Positions 24,917 through 33,131 of a stretch of DNA of 37,294 nt are shown here, one piece after another (position 1 is the stretch's first letter; the number at the start of each line of letters is the position of its first letter). The stretch is from positions 1 to 37,294 of the forward strand of contig DATKWZ010000011.1 in NCBI GenBank assembly GCA_035529315.1. Reading direction: 5' to 3'. The stretch comes from Anaerolineae bacterium (GTDB taxonomy: Bacteria > Desulfobacterota > Desulfobacteria > Desulfobacterales > ETH-SRB1). A program made the position numbers and the translations under genes. The notes beneath the pieces are model-generated. The model was not told the origin of the DNA, did no database searches, and saw nothing but the letters and a program-made list of their open reading frames with translations.

Positions 24917-26215
24917 TTAACTGTCAACAAATACACGGTTAAAAATGGCGCTGATATACTTTAAATGATAACTTACGTCAAATATTTCTTCAATTTTTTC
25001 AGAACCGAGCAGGCTGCAAATCTTTTTGTTTTTCAAAACAAGGGCTTTGAAATCATTTTTATCCTTCCATGCCCGCATAGCAACCGTCTGGACTATTTTA
25101 TAAGCATCTTCACGAGTTGCGCCGGATTCCGCAAGAGCCAGCAATATTTGCTGAGAAAAGACAAGCCCTTTAAACATATTGAGGTTTTGTTTCATTCTTT
25201 CAGGATATACAACCAGCTTGTCTATGATTTTTGTGATTCTGTTTAATATATAATCGATCAGTATCGTGCTGTCAGGCGCTATGACCCTTTCAACAGAGGA
25301 ATGGCTGATATCCCTTTCATGCCACAGGGGAATATTCTCAAGGGAAGCCATGGCATTTGAACGTATGATACGGGCAAGGCCGCATATATTTTCAGACCCT
25401 ATTGGATTACGCTTGTGCGGCATGGCTGAAGAACCTTTCTGGCCTTTTGAAAAAAATTCTTCTGCTTCAAGGACCTCTGTTCTTTGCAAATGCCTTATTT
25501 CGACCGCCATCTTTTCTATGGATGAAGCCATGATGGCCAGGCTTGTAAAATATTCAGCATGCCTGTCCCTTTGAACAATCTGGGTTGAGGCTGGAGCGGG
25601 TTTAAGCTCCAGTTTTTTACACACATACGCCTCAATGTCCGGGGAGATATTGGCAAATGTTCCCACAGCTCCTGATATCTTCCCAAAGCTTATTGTTTCA
25701 ACAGCACGCTCAAACCTTTCCTTGTTACGACGCATTTCATCGTACCAGACCGCAAGCTTCAAGCCAAATGTTATAGGCTCTGCATGGATTCCATGAGAGC
25801 GTCCTATCATCACCGTGTTTTTGTGTTTAAACGCCTTTTTTTTTATCGTCTGCAAGAGGATTTCGCAGTCTTTAAGAATAATCATGCCGGCCTGTCTGAG
25901 AAGATATGCCATGCTTGTATCAAGAACATCGGAGGATGTCAGGCCCATGTGAATGTATCTTGAATCAGGGCCGACATGTTCGGCAACATCTGTAAGAAAG
26001 GCGATTACATCATGCCTGGTTTCAGCCTCGATCTTTTCAATTCTTTTTATGGAAAATCCTGCTTTTTTCCTGATATTATCAACAGCCTTTGGGGGGATCT
26101 TTCCTTTTTTTGCCAAGGCTTCACAGGCTAATATTTCAACCTTCAGCCATGTCTGATACCTGTTTTCATCGGTCCAGATATCTCCCATGACCTTTCTGGT
26201 ATACCGTTTTATCAT
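24917..26215 (-). CDS. purB: Adenylosuccinate lyase
   Basis: A 432-residue member of the fumarase/aspartase superfamily. It acts twice in purine synthesis: SAICAR to AICAR, and adenylosuccinate to AMP, each releasing fumarate. Visible: TSSDVLDTS at 93-101, GRSHGIHAEP at 138-147 with catalytic His141, and the signature loop SSAMPHKRNPIGSENICG from 262 with catalytic Ser263. Length and order match the short, Bacillus-type PurB. The gene is in the rng-to-dprA run, 59 bases after the LysM-like protein gene. Confident assignment. Confidence 0.96.
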   Translation of the reverse strand: MIKRYTRKVMGDIWTDENRYQTWLKVEILACEALAKKGKIPPKAVDNIRKKAGFSIKRIEKIEAETRHDVIAFLTDVAEHVGPDSRYIHMGLTSSDVLDTSMAYLLRQAGMIILKDCEILLQTIKKKAFKHKNTVMIGRSHGIHAEPITFGLKLAVWYDEMRRNKERFERAVETISFGKISGAVGTFANISPDIEAYVCKKLELKPAPASTQIVQRDRHAEYFTSLAIMASSIEKMAVEIRHLQRTEVLEAEEFFSKGQKGSSAMPHKRNPIGSENICGLARIIRSNAMASLENIPLWHERDISHSSVERVIAPDSTILIDYILNRITKIIDKLVVYPERMKQNLNMFKGLVFSQQILLALAESGATREDAYKIVQTVAMRAWKDKNDFKALVLKNKKICSLLGSEKIEEIFDVSYHLKYISAIFNRVFVDS

Positions 26216-26274
26216 AATTTTATGTTTCCGTGTTTTAGCTGGGTGCTCGTTGTTTTCATATTTGAGCTTTTTTC

Positions 26275-27000
26275 TTACTGCTCGGCAGGTATCCAGATCG
26301 TTTCACCGTCAAACTGAATTTTGTTTACATGCTGGTAATCTATATGCTCCAGAAGCGCAAAAATCCGGCTCATATTATAAACAACTATCTTGCTTAAAGG
26401 GAAAATCAGATTAATGTCAACATCGAGTTTCCCTTCCTTTAAATTGTATATGCAAACAGTCTGTTCCGAAAATTTTAAAAGTTTGCCCATCCCTGAACTA
26501 TATCCCAACCTGTCTGGTTCATCGACAAGCGAAGAAATGGCAATACCCTTGCGATCAAAATAGTCTTTTAAAAATTTAAAATGAATGGCCCATAAGTTGT
26601 CTCCGGGACGCACAACGTATATTCCGAATTCCTCTATACCGTTATTTAGCGCTATTTCGCCTGGTTTTATATCCTTTTCTATGATATCGCCAATTTTAAG
26701 CCGTATCTTATCCTGGATTTCCTGCATGGAAACGGTTGATTCACCAACTTTAAAGGATTCGTCGGATCTGACAACAATGTCAACCCCTTTTTTAAGACCG
26801 TATTCTGCTTTACGTTTATTTGTAATGGCTTGAGGTTTATTGTAATCAATAACGGCTTGAGGCTTGACAGGTATATAAACTTTTTCAGCAATTTGCCCGG
26901 GAAGATGAGCTTTGTTTTGATTTCGCCAAAACCATAAACCCGTTGCAGCCGTTAGGGCGGCAACAGCGCAAATCAGGGTGATTTTTAAGTAGTTATTCAT
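26275..27000 (-). CDS. Membrane-anchored protein with a LysM-like segment
   Basis: A 241-residue protein. One N-terminal membrane helix (about 6-25) acts as signal or anchor. At 128-140 VVRPGDNLWAIHF matches the first strand and helix of a LysM domain (GDNLW), suggesting binding to peptidoglycan glycans in the periplasm; the rest of the LysM repeat is long and atypical, with FDGETIWIPAE at the C-terminus. The frame is open 81 bases further upstream inside rng, but ATG 27000, which overlaps the end of rng by 8 bases, gives the membrane helix at the right place and is preferred. Likely co-translated with rng. Function unknown. Confidence 0.68.
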   Translation of the reverse strand: MNNYLKITLICAVAALTAATGLWFWRNQNKAHLPGQIAEKVYIPVKPQAVIDYNKPQAITNKRKAEYGLKKGVDIVVRSDESFKVGESTVSMQEIQDKIRLKIGDIIEKDIKPGEIALNNGIEEFGIYVVRPGDNLWAIHFKFLKDYFDRKGIAISSLVDEPDRLGYSSGMGKLLKFSEQTVCIYNLKEGKLDVDINLIFPLSKIVVYNMSRIFALLEHIDYQHVNKIQFDGETIWIPAEQ

Positions 27001-28453
27001 AAACAATATTGCTTTCTCCGGGGACCATTGTATTGTCGCCTTTGATCTCAACTGAAAGATTCTGCCTGGCTTCCATGTCAAAAATTTCCTTGCGTTTTTT
27101 GTTTAATAAATAATTTGCGACTTCGATCGGCACAATAGCTTTTACGCTGGAAATCCCTTCCTTTAAAGTCCCGAGGCTGAGTTTGCGCAAAAAGCTTACC
27201 CCCAGAGTTTCCGAGGACGGGGTAAGCCCTTTCCCCTTGCAATACCGGCAGGATTCAAAACCGCCGAATTTAATAGACGGTCTTAGCCTTTGCCTTGACA
27301 TCTCAAGCAGACCAAACCTTGTGATCTTGCCTGTTTTTATTTTGGCTTTATCCTCTTTTAGATTTGTTTTCAACATGCTTTCAACATTGGTTTTGTGTTT
27401 CTGATCCCTCATGTCGATAAAATCTATCACTATCAGGCCGCCTAAATCCCTTAACCGCAATTGACGCGCAATCTCTTCTGCTGCTTCAATATTGGTCATA
27501 AATGCCGTCTCTTCGACCGACTTTTTTCTGGTTCCTTTACCTGAATTAACATCTATGGAGACCATGGCCTCTGTTTGTTCTATGACAATTGATCCGCCTG
27601 ATTTCAAGGCAACACGGTTTTCAAATATAGATGCAATCTGGTCTTCAAGCTGGTATTTTGTAAATATCGGTTTCGCGCCCTTATAAAGTTTTACGATTTT
27701 TGTGTGTTTGGGAGAAATGATATTAACAAAGTCTTTAGTTTCGCGGAATACTGAAAGATTGTCTATAAGAATTTCGGTTACATCCGGAGTAAAATAGTCA
27801 CGTATTGATCTTAAAACAAGATTTCTGTCTTTGTAAAGAAGGGCCGGTGCCTTTATATCCTGGACATTTTTTTTGATGTTTTTCCACAGTCGCAGAAGAT
27901 ATGTCAGATCCCTGGATATGAGCGACTTGGTGGCGTTTATCCCGGCAGTACGGATGATAATGCCGAATCCTTCAGGCATGGCCAGGCCGTCAATAATACT
28001 TTTTAACTGTTTCCGCTCATCTTCATTTTCAACCTTGCGCGAAATCCCTCTTGTTTTGCTTCCAGGCAAAAGAACGATGTATCTTCCAGGCAGAGATATA
28101 AGTGTCGAAAGCATGGCCCCCTTTTTCATGTACGGGTCTTTTGTGACCTGCACAATTAGTTCCTGACCACGTTTTACTATATTTGTTATTGAACGATCTC
28201 CTGAATGATTGTCCTGAAAGTAATCGCTGTGAATTTCATGCTTTTGCAAAAACCCGTGTCTTTCTGCTCCAAAATCAACAAAAGCAGCCTGAAGGCTGGG
28301 TTCAATATGTGCAATAATTCCTTTATAGATATTGCTGTGGATTATTTCCCTTGCGGCGCTTTCTATATGAAATTCTCCCAGCTTGCCGTCTTTTACTTTC
28401 GCAATTCTGCATTCTTCAGGATCTATCGCATTGATAAGGATGTTGCAGTTCAT
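26993..28453 (-). CDS. rng: Ribonuclease G/E family endoribonuclease
   Basis: A 486-residue RNase G type protein, cutting single-stranded AU-rich RNA and maturing rRNA. In order: S1 domain (about 38-120, HIEPSLQAAFVDFGAERHGFL), the 5'-sensor and RNase H-like region, the catalytic DNase I-like domain with Asp301 in SIDVNSGKG and Asp344/Asp347 in IDFIDMRD, and the zinc-link CRYC (Cys402, Cys405). There is no long acidic/basic C-terminal tail as in RNase E, so RNase G fits better. No ribosome site at usual distance: GGGAG lies about 19 bases upstream. Probably first gene of the run to the MBL hydrolase gene. Confidence 0.92.
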   Translation of the reverse strand: MNCNILINAIDPEECRIAKVKDGKLGEFHIESAAREIIHSNIYKGIIAHIEPSLQAAFVDFGAERHGFLQKHEIHSDYFQDNHSGDRSITNIVKRGQELIVQVTKDPYMKKGAMLSTLISLPGRYIVLLPGSKTRGISRKVENEDERKQLKSIIDGLAMPEGFGIIIRTAGINATKSLISRDLTYLLRLWKNIKKNVQDIKAPALLYKDRNLVLRSIRDYFTPDVTEILIDNLSVFRETKDFVNIISPKHTKIVKLYKGAKPIFTKYQLEDQIASIFENRVALKSGGSIVIEQTEAMVSIDVNSGKGTRKKSVEETAFMTNIEAAEEIARQLRLRDLGGLIVIDFIDMRDQKHKTNVESMLKTNLKEDKAKIKTGKITRFGLLEMSRQRLRPSIKFGGFESCRYCKGKGLTPSSETLGVSFLRKLSLGTLKEGISSVKAIVPIEVANYLLNKKRKEIFDMEARQNLSVEIKGDNTMVPGESNIVYE

Positions 28454-28730
28454 AATAATATTTATTTTTTTCTCCCTTAAAAGTAAAATATATTTTTTTG
28501 ACAGAATTAAAAAATCAAAACTTATCCTGCCAGAATCTTTATCTGTTCATAATTATTTGCTTTTATTAAATATAAAATTGTCATATGCAAGTCAAACTAT
28601 TTCTCTGTTCATCCCGTTGAACCGGCGCGAAGCCGGCATGATCTTTTGAACAGCTCGCTATTGCGGTTCAGGCTGTCTAAATGAATATGGCAAGGTCTTT
28701 TAATCCCGGAGCTTGAGTCAACAGACATTG
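28454..28730. other. Intergenic region upstream of rng
   Basis: About 277 AT-rich bases between the phosphorylase stop and rng. A CCGGC/GCCGG hairpin with a GCGAA loop lies at 28622-28636; it lacks a T-run and looks like part of a degenerate repeat rather than a terminator. A promoter for rng is expected but no strong consensus pair is visible. Confidence 0.3.
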
Positions 28731-30863
28731 TTAGTCATTCTGTGCTTTTTTTAATTCTTTGATATAAAATTTTTTGATATATTCTTTTACCATTCTTCTT
28801 GAGGAAAACATCGCTGCATTACTTTTAATGGAGTCTTTCATTACTCTCACCCAGTCGTCAGGAGTTCCATCATCCGAGAACTTGTAATAACATGGCATTA
28901 CCTCTTCTTCCAGAATCCGGTAAATTGACTCGGCATCAGCTTTATCCTTATTCTTCTCCGATTCTTCATGATCAAAAGCCCAGCCGTTTTCCCCGTTATA
29001 ACCTTCTATCCACCAGCCATCCATTATACTCAGGTGAGGAACACCATTTAAAGCCGCCTTCATACCGCTGGTTCCGCAGGCTTCCATAGGCGGCAGTGGG
29101 TTGTTCAGCCATACATCCACACCGTGAACCATATATTGTGCGAATTGTTCTTCATAGTCTTCAATAAAAGCAATTCTGCCACACAGACCGGGATCGCGGG
29201 CAAAATTATATATCTTTTGAAGTATTCTTTTCCCCGGGTCATCTGCCGGATGAGCTTTGCCTGCAAATATTATCTGTATTGGTCGCCACCTGTCATTTAC
29301 GAGCTTTTTCAATCTTTCCAGATCATAAAAAATCAGATCAGCACGCTTATAAGTCGCAAATCTGCGGGCAAAACCAATTGTCAATACCGATGGATCAAGC
29401 AGCGTGCCCATACCTAAAATATTTGAAGTGCTTACTCGATTTTTTACCCAGCGCTGACGAGCTCTTTCTCTTATAGTATTGATTAACTTTATTTTTAACC
29501 AGACGTGGGTTTTCCATAGCTCATCATTCGGAATTTCATCTATCAATTCCCAGATTAGAGGGTTATCGCAATCCTCGACCCAGTCAGTTCCCAAATATTT
29601 GTTGAAAAGAAGCTTCATTTTAGGTTCGATCCAGGTCGGTATATGTATCCCATTGGTTATATAATCAATAGGCACTTCGTCTCCAGATGATTCCGGCCAT
29701 AGACCATGCCACATCTTTCGGGCAACTTCCCCATGTTTTTTACTGACCCCATTACGAAATTCAGACATCCTTAAAGCAAAGGCCGTCATATTAAAACCGG
29801 CATTGGGATTTTCAGGATGAACACCAAGCTGAAGGAATGAGTCGCGATCAAGTCCAAGGGAAGGCCAATAGGAATTAAAGTATTTTTCGATCATTTGAAA
29901 GGGAAATATATCATGCCCGGCGGCAACAGGTGTATGGGTAGTAAAAACAGTGGATTGTTTGACACGTTGAGATGCTTCACTGTAATTCATTCCTTCCTGC
30001 ACTTTATCCCTTATGCGTTCCAACAGAGCAAAGGCGGCATGCCCTTCATTTAAATGCATTAAAGAATGTTTAATTCCAAGTTTTTCTAAGACTTCTGCTC
30101 CGCCTATGCCCAGCACTATTTCCTGCCGCAGCCGTTGTTCCAGGTCACCGGTATAAAGACGTGCTGATACCCCACGGTTCCATGGATCATTGATCTCAAT
30201 ATCTGTATCCATTAGATAAAGAGGTACACGACCTACGGCTATTTTCCATACAGCAACATGAATGGGTGGCTCAATCAAAGGTACTTTTACTATAAGCTGG
30301 TTTCCGTTTTTATCAAGAACTCTGAAAATTGATGCAGCATCCCTGTCAAGTAATTGTTTTATATTTTCCTGCCAGCCGTCTTCACGGATTTGTTGCTTGA
30401 AATAACCTTCCGGATACATAAATCCCAATGCTGTCAAGGGGACCTTTAATTCACTGCATTCCTTTATAAAGTCTCCGGCTAAAAATCCTAATCCGCCGGC
30501 ATAAAAAGGCAGGGAATGATGAAGACCGTATTCAGCAGAAAAATATGCGATTGAGTGAATCTTTCTTTCGTTTATTCCCTCAAGCAGCAAACATTCATCT
30601 TCTTTAATTTCCTTATGGAATCTTGAAAGAACTATATCATAGTGCCGCAGATAATCTTTGTCCGCGGCAGCTGATTCAAAGTTTTTTTTGGGAAGCTCTT
30701 TAAGAACCTTTACAGGATTGTGCCGGCTTTCTTTCCATATCTGCCGGTCCAGCATTTTGAAGAGCATTCTGGCTGCAGGATGCCAGCTCCACCAGAGGTT
30801 TGAAGCCAGTTCCACCAGGCCTGATAAACGTTCCGGAAGGTATGGGATTTCTTTTATGTCCAT
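28731..30863 (-). CDS. glgP: Alpha-glucan (glycogen/maltodextrin) phosphorylase
   Basis: A 710-residue GT35 phosphorylase releasing glucose-1-phosphate from glycogen or maltodextrin. The N-terminal part (PYLPERLSGLVELASNLWWS, 7-26) is the DUF3417 domain of the alpha-glucan phosphorylase subclass found in many anaerobes and thermophiles. Further on: AEYGLHHSLPFYAGGLGFLAGD from 110, HLNEGHAAFALLE at 270-282, and near the C-terminus EACGTSGMKAALNGVPHLS, which binds the pyridoxal phosphate cofactor. ATG 30863 is chosen since the 31 upstream codons of the open frame run into a REP-like palindrome at 30925; neither start has a good ribosome site. The upstream boundary is the accessory island. Confidence 0.93.
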   Translation of the reverse strand: MDIKEIPYLPERLSGLVELASNLWWSWHPAARMLFKMLDRQIWKESRHNPVKVLKELPKKNFESAAADKDYLRHYDIVLSRFHKEIKEDECLLLEGINERKIHSIAYFSAEYGLHHSLPFYAGGLGFLAGDFIKECSELKVPLTALGFMYPEGYFKQQIREDGWQENIKQLLDRDAASIFRVLDKNGNQLIVKVPLIEPPIHVAVWKIAVGRVPLYLMDTDIEINDPWNRGVSARLYTGDLEQRLRQEIVLGIGGAEVLEKLGIKHSLMHLNEGHAAFALLERIRDKVQEGMNYSEASQRVKQSTVFTTHTPVAAGHDIFPFQMIEKYFNSYWPSLGLDRDSFLQLGVHPENPNAGFNMTAFALRMSEFRNGVSKKHGEVARKMWHGLWPESSGDEVPIDYITNGIHIPTWIEPKMKLLFNKYLGTDWVEDCDNPLIWELIDEIPNDELWKTHVWLKIKLINTIRERARQRWVKNRVSTSNILGMGTLLDPSVLTIGFARRFATYKRADLIFYDLERLKKLVNDRWRPIQIIFAGKAHPADDPGKRILQKIYNFARDPGLCGRIAFIEDYEEQFAQYMVHGVDVWLNNPLPPMEACGTSGMKAALNGVPHLSIMDGWWIEGYNGENGWAFDHEESEKNKDKADAESIYRILEEEVMPCYYKFSDDGTPDDWVRVMKDSIKSNAAMFSSRRMVKEYIKKFYIKELKKAQND

Positions 30864-30924
30864 TGATAAAATTCTTTGCTTGTTTTTTGGCGCTGTTTTC
30901 GAAATTCCAGTTGTTATATTTTGT

Positions 30925-30940
30925 GGGCGTTGGGGACGCC
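30925..30940. repeat. REP-like palindrome next to a transposase relic
   Basis: The 6-bp stem GGGCGT/ACGCCC has a 5-base loop (TGGGG). It is part of the left arm of the 18-bp inverted repeat that flanks the transposase relic at 30990-31136, and looks like the short hairpin (REP) that RAYT transposases act on. Confidence 0.55.
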
Positions 30941-31169
30941 CTTTACATTTCCACATTTGGGCTTAAGGATCGATGAGGTTGTAGCCCTTTTATTGTACTA
31001 TTGTCTCCCTTCGCTTTACCGACTGACTCACCCCGGCCAATGAGAGATTCAATCGCCTTGCTATTTGAGCCGTACTAATACAAAGGTCTCTTACCACCCA
31101 ATAACATAGTAGACTTCTTGCCGCAACCCGTAACCATCATTTCAAAACTTTAAATGTAAAGGGCGTCCC
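30933..31169. repeat. Perfect 18-bp inverted repeats bounding the transposase relic
   Basis: GGGACGCCCTTTACATTT at 30933-30950 is the exact reverse complement of AAATGTAAAGGGCGTCCC at 31152-31169. The 201 bases between hold the end of a REP-associated transposase. The arrangement fits the ends of a REP/RAYT unit that lost most of its gene. Confidence 0.7.
30990..31136 (-). pseudogene. C-terminal relic of a REP-associated tyrosine (IS200-like, RAYT) transposase
   Basis: One minus-strand frame, bounded by TGA upstream (31139-31137) and TAA (30992-30990), encodes about 48 residues: WLRVAARSLLCYWVVRDL, then CISTAQIARRLNLSLAGVSQ and SVKRRETIVQ. This is the characteristic C-terminus of RAYT transposases: an ARSLLCYWAVRE-like helix followed by a DnaA-type helix-turn-helix (IARRLNLSxxxVSQSVKR). 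The catalytic HUH/Tyr domain is absent, so it cannot move itself. The flanking inverted repeats and the nearby palindrome support it. The fragment was too short and had no start codon to be called as a gene. Confidence 0.75.
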
Positions 31170-31231
31170 AAAAGCCCCTTGCACCCAACAGCACAAAAAA
31201 ACAACGAAGGCATGAGAAACTTATAATCTGA

Positions 31232-31251
31232 AGGATGTCCCACAGGCTCCC
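31232..31251. repeat. 20-bp direct repeat, left copy
   Basis: AGGATGTCCCACAGGCTCCC here and AGGATGTCCCATAAGCTCCC at 33492-33511 match at 18 of 20 positions in the same orientation. Both copies read as a similar peptide (GACGTSF versus GAYGTSY) on the minus strand, so both are relics of one larger repeated sequence. They bracket the cassette and the ORF6N relic. Confidence 0.5.
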
Positions 31252-31278
31252 GAACTCGCGTTTTGGATTAATTGGCTC

Positions 31279-31728
31279 CTATTTGCTTTTTCTAATTTGA
31301 CTCAGAAGGACTCTTAAGTATCGCACGCTCGAAAGTATAAGCGCCAAACCTATTCCTATGTATAACATCGACAAATATGGTTTGGGGATCGGGGAATGTC
31401 GCAACAATGTTCCCATTGTAACCATCACTGCTAAGATTATATAACTCTTCCAGGTCATAAAAGAGAAAATACACTTCTTTCCCTCCATCGGCAATATTCG
31501 TCCCAAATTTTTATCCACGATTTTCAAAAATCCGAAATGGTGTACTATTAATGCTACAGTAACGCCTATTCCGCCAAATAAGAATGATCCGTGAACTTGA
31601 AATGCATTCAGCCAGGAAAATGATAGAAACAAAAGCATTGTTCCGGCACCGAACCACATGAAGCCCGCCAGAAACAGCAGCACATCCTTATTTACGGCGG
31701 GTTTAATTTTGGCTGTCTTTCGATTCAT
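31279..31728 (-). CDS. Four-helix membrane protein, conserved hypothetical
   Basis: A 149-residue protein with four predicted membrane helices (about 16-38, 45-65, 90-108, 118-137) and basic ends (MNRKTAKIK, SQIRKSK). The segments GAGTMLLFLSFSWL and MGTLLRHSPIPKPYL followed by IGIGLALILSS look like a conserved uncharacterised family. It starts 25 bases after the GTTAGGC end of the attC site, exactly where a following integron cassette gene would begin. However, no attC follows its stop; instead there is the 20-bp repeat and the RAYT relic. It is either the remaining part of a second cassette or a gene joined to the cassette end later. Confidence 0.68.
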   Translation of the reverse strand: MNRKTAKIKPAVNKDVLLFLAGFMWFGAGTMLLFLSFSWLNAFQVHGSFLFGGIGVTVALIVHHFGFLKIVDKNLGRILPMEGKKCIFSFMTWKSYIILAVMVTMGTLLRHSPIPKPYLSMLYIGIGLALILSSVRYLRVLLSQIRKSK

Positions 31729-31753
31729 TGTATATGCTTTCGTAAATTGATCT

Positions 31754-31872
31754 GCCTAACCAGTAATAAGGGGCCGGCCAACCCTTTGCTACTTGTTTCC
31801 GGTTGCAATCAAGATGGCATTATTTTGAAAAACGCCGGTGCTCGCCGGTCCCTCTTAATTACATTGTTATAC
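31754..31872 (-). other. Integron attC recombination site (59-base element)
   Basis: On the minus strand the site runs from GTATAAC (31872-31866, R'' side) to GTTAGGC (31760-31754, R' consensus GTTRRRY). The outer arms pair: left GTAATTAAGAGGGACCGG against the complement of right CCGGCCCCTTATTAC, interrupted by single unpaired bases on one side only, the extrahelical bases typical of attC. A long variable loop of about 66 bases sits between. Overall length (119 bp) and opening (TATAACAA, then TTAAGAGGGAC) closely resemble Vibrio cholerae repeats. It begins seven bases after the stop of the 242-residue ORF. Confidence 0.85.
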
Positions 31873-32627
31873 CTTGTCATTAAAGCCACTTAGCGAACCT
31901 TGGGTTCCTTTTCAATTCATTCAAGATTCTGTAATTTTCTGTGGCATAGTTTTCCAACGATTGAACAAAGTCATCTGCAATTGTTACCAAGGGATATTGC
32001 CTGATTACTTTAGCGAACAGGTCAAGCATTCCTAATGCAACATTAGCCACCCACCACAAATTTTTTATAACAAATAACTTGTCAGGGTAATCAAAAAACA
32101 TGTTGGTAATTTGTGGACTGCCATAATCTATATTTTGTGGCGCAGGCAATATACTTGCATGAGCAAAAGACTCATTTATATTATCTTTCATCGACTTAAT
32201 TTTTTGCGAATGCTCCGTATAATTTTTATCTAACCATTTATACGCTTTTAAATTAGCTGATTCCTTAGGAAACATAATGCCGTTTTCATCGGTTTTATAA
32301 AAATTATTTGTTTCAGGCTTGAATAGTGAATAACTAGCTAAAGAAGCGTTTTCAAGTGCAAAACGCAACATCATATTAAATTGCACTTCGTGATTTCGAA
32401 CAGCTGACAAAAGGCAAAGAACCAATGATTTTTGGATTTGGCTCAAGAAAAGCATAAAGGCATAAGCTTCAGGTTTTTTTGTATTAACAAACGTCCACGT
32501 AAGAAAAACCAAATCATGAGCATTGACAAATGCCGGGCCATATTCTTGTGGCGCTTTTTCTACAAGGTCTTGCTCTTCTTTTGATAGTTCGAGAAGCTTT
32601 ATTTTCATTTTAAATTTTTAGGTATAA
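31760..32627 (-). mobile_element. Complete integron gene cassette (one ORF plus attC)
   Basis: The minus-strand unit runs from TTATAC (32627-32622) to the G of GTTAGGC (31760), about 868 bp. In a circular cassette the start TTATAC would join the terminal G as GTTATAC, the exact complement of the R'' repeat GTATAAC of its own attC. That self-match is a known property of authentic cassettes. The ORF fills most of it, in the usual direction, with the start 14 bases inside and the stop next to attC. No integrase, attI or upstream attC is visible, so it is a lone cassette, or part of an array without integrase. Confidence 0.78.
31880..32608 (-). CDS. Integron cassette-encoded protein, unknown function
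   Basis: A 242-residue soluble, mainly helical protein, AT-rich in codon use compared with the housekeeping genes. Notable stretches: MKIKLLELSKEEQDLVEKAP, the hydrophobic helix SLVLCLLSAVRNHEVQFNMM near 65-85, and WWVANVALGMLDLFAKVIRQ near 190-210. The pattern of a buried helix with Arg-Asn-His followed by FALENASLAS is reminiscent of DUF5677/HEPN-like helical proteins, but no Rx4-6H motif is clear, so I assign no family. Its place in an integron cassette suggests an accessory, perhaps defence or stress, role; that is inference. No good Shine-Dalgarno sequence is visible. Confidence 0.7.
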   Translation of the reverse strand: MKIKLLELSKEEQDLVEKAPQEYGPAFVNAHDLVFLTWTFVNTKKPEAYAFMLFLSQIQKSLVLCLLSAVRNHEVQFNMMLRFALENASLASYSLFKPETNNFYKTDENGIMFPKESANLKAYKWLDKNYTEHSQKIKSMKDNINESFAHASILPAPQNIDYGSPQITNMFFDYPDKLFVIKNLWWVANVALGMLDLFAKVIRQYPLVTIADDFVQSLENYATENYRILNELKRNPRFAKWL

Positions 32628-32759
32628 CTATTATATTAAGCAGAAAAAATCTGTATATTAACGCTATATATTTTCTTTATAATATCGTATTGCTGTATTT
32701 AATACAGTTTTAAGGGGGATGTAATAGGCTATTTATGGAATGCTCCTCAGTTTATGAGT

Positions 32760-32796
32760 TTGTATCGTCAAAAATAGAATAGCTAAATCCTTTTTC
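32760..32796. repeat. 37-bp direct repeat, left copy, flanking the ORF6N relic
   Basis: TTGTATCGTCAAAAATAGAA and the following 17 bases match 33132-33168 at 33 of 37 positions, same orientation. The copies are 372 bp apart and bracket the relic at 32810-33072. Confidence 0.65.
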
Positions 32797-32809
32797 TGTA
32801 CCGACCCAA

Positions 32810-33072
32810 CTATCTTCTTTTTCGATTGCCGTATGAATTGAGCTTTTCTTTTACTGTAAAGCCGATTTTTTTCTTTGGCGTATTTTCAATATTTATTAAT
32901 TGATCTAACGTCTCAAAAACAATTTGAAAACGTTCATCAGTTATTTGTTTTAATTCTTCAAGCTCTTTTCTGAGCTCTTTATTATCTGATAACGCTTGCC
33001 TAAGCTTTGTAACGGTTCTTATTATTTGTATATTTTACTGGCAATAGCTTCCTTTGTTATAACATTAGACAT
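32810..33072 (-). pseudogene. Internally deleted ORF6N-type (phage/KilA-N-associated) gene
   Basis: Starting at ATG 33072, with AAGGA seven bases upstream, the minus strand reads MSNVITKEAIASKIYK and then a stop. This is the usual N-terminus of ORF6N-domain proteins (MSN-I-IE-IxSKIY). A second frame then continues from about 33031: TVTKLRQALSDNKELRKELE, further coiled coil, and the ending TPKKKIGFTVKEKL before TAG at 32812-32810, which is the typical ORF6N C-terminus. The central DNA-binding domain is gone and the frame is broken, so this is a deletion relic of a phage or mobile-element regulator. Confidence 0.7.
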
Positions 33073-33131
33073 TATAATATCCTTTTTCATTACGCCACAA
33101 GTCGTTCATTTAACTCGTACTTACGGGAGAC

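Noticed and set aside
28622..28636. CCGGC/GCCGG hairpin as the rng or phosphorylase terminator
   Set aside because: Only five base pairs and no T-run on either strand.
31880..32608. HEPN assignment for the cassette protein
   Set aside because: Helical and containing Arg-Asn-His, but the Rx4-6H spacing could not be shown, so no family was assigned.
32693..32707. LexA-like palindrome CTGTATTTAATACAG upstream of the cassette gene
   Set aside because: It has seven bases between CTGT and ACAG where the E. coli-type box has eight, and there is no SOS gene here. An AT-rich palindrome by chance is as likely.
32629..32760. A second attC upstream of the cassette
   Set aside because: Only the GTTATAC joint is present; no complementary arm or RYYYAAC partner was found in the 130 bases upstream, and no attI can be named with confidence.
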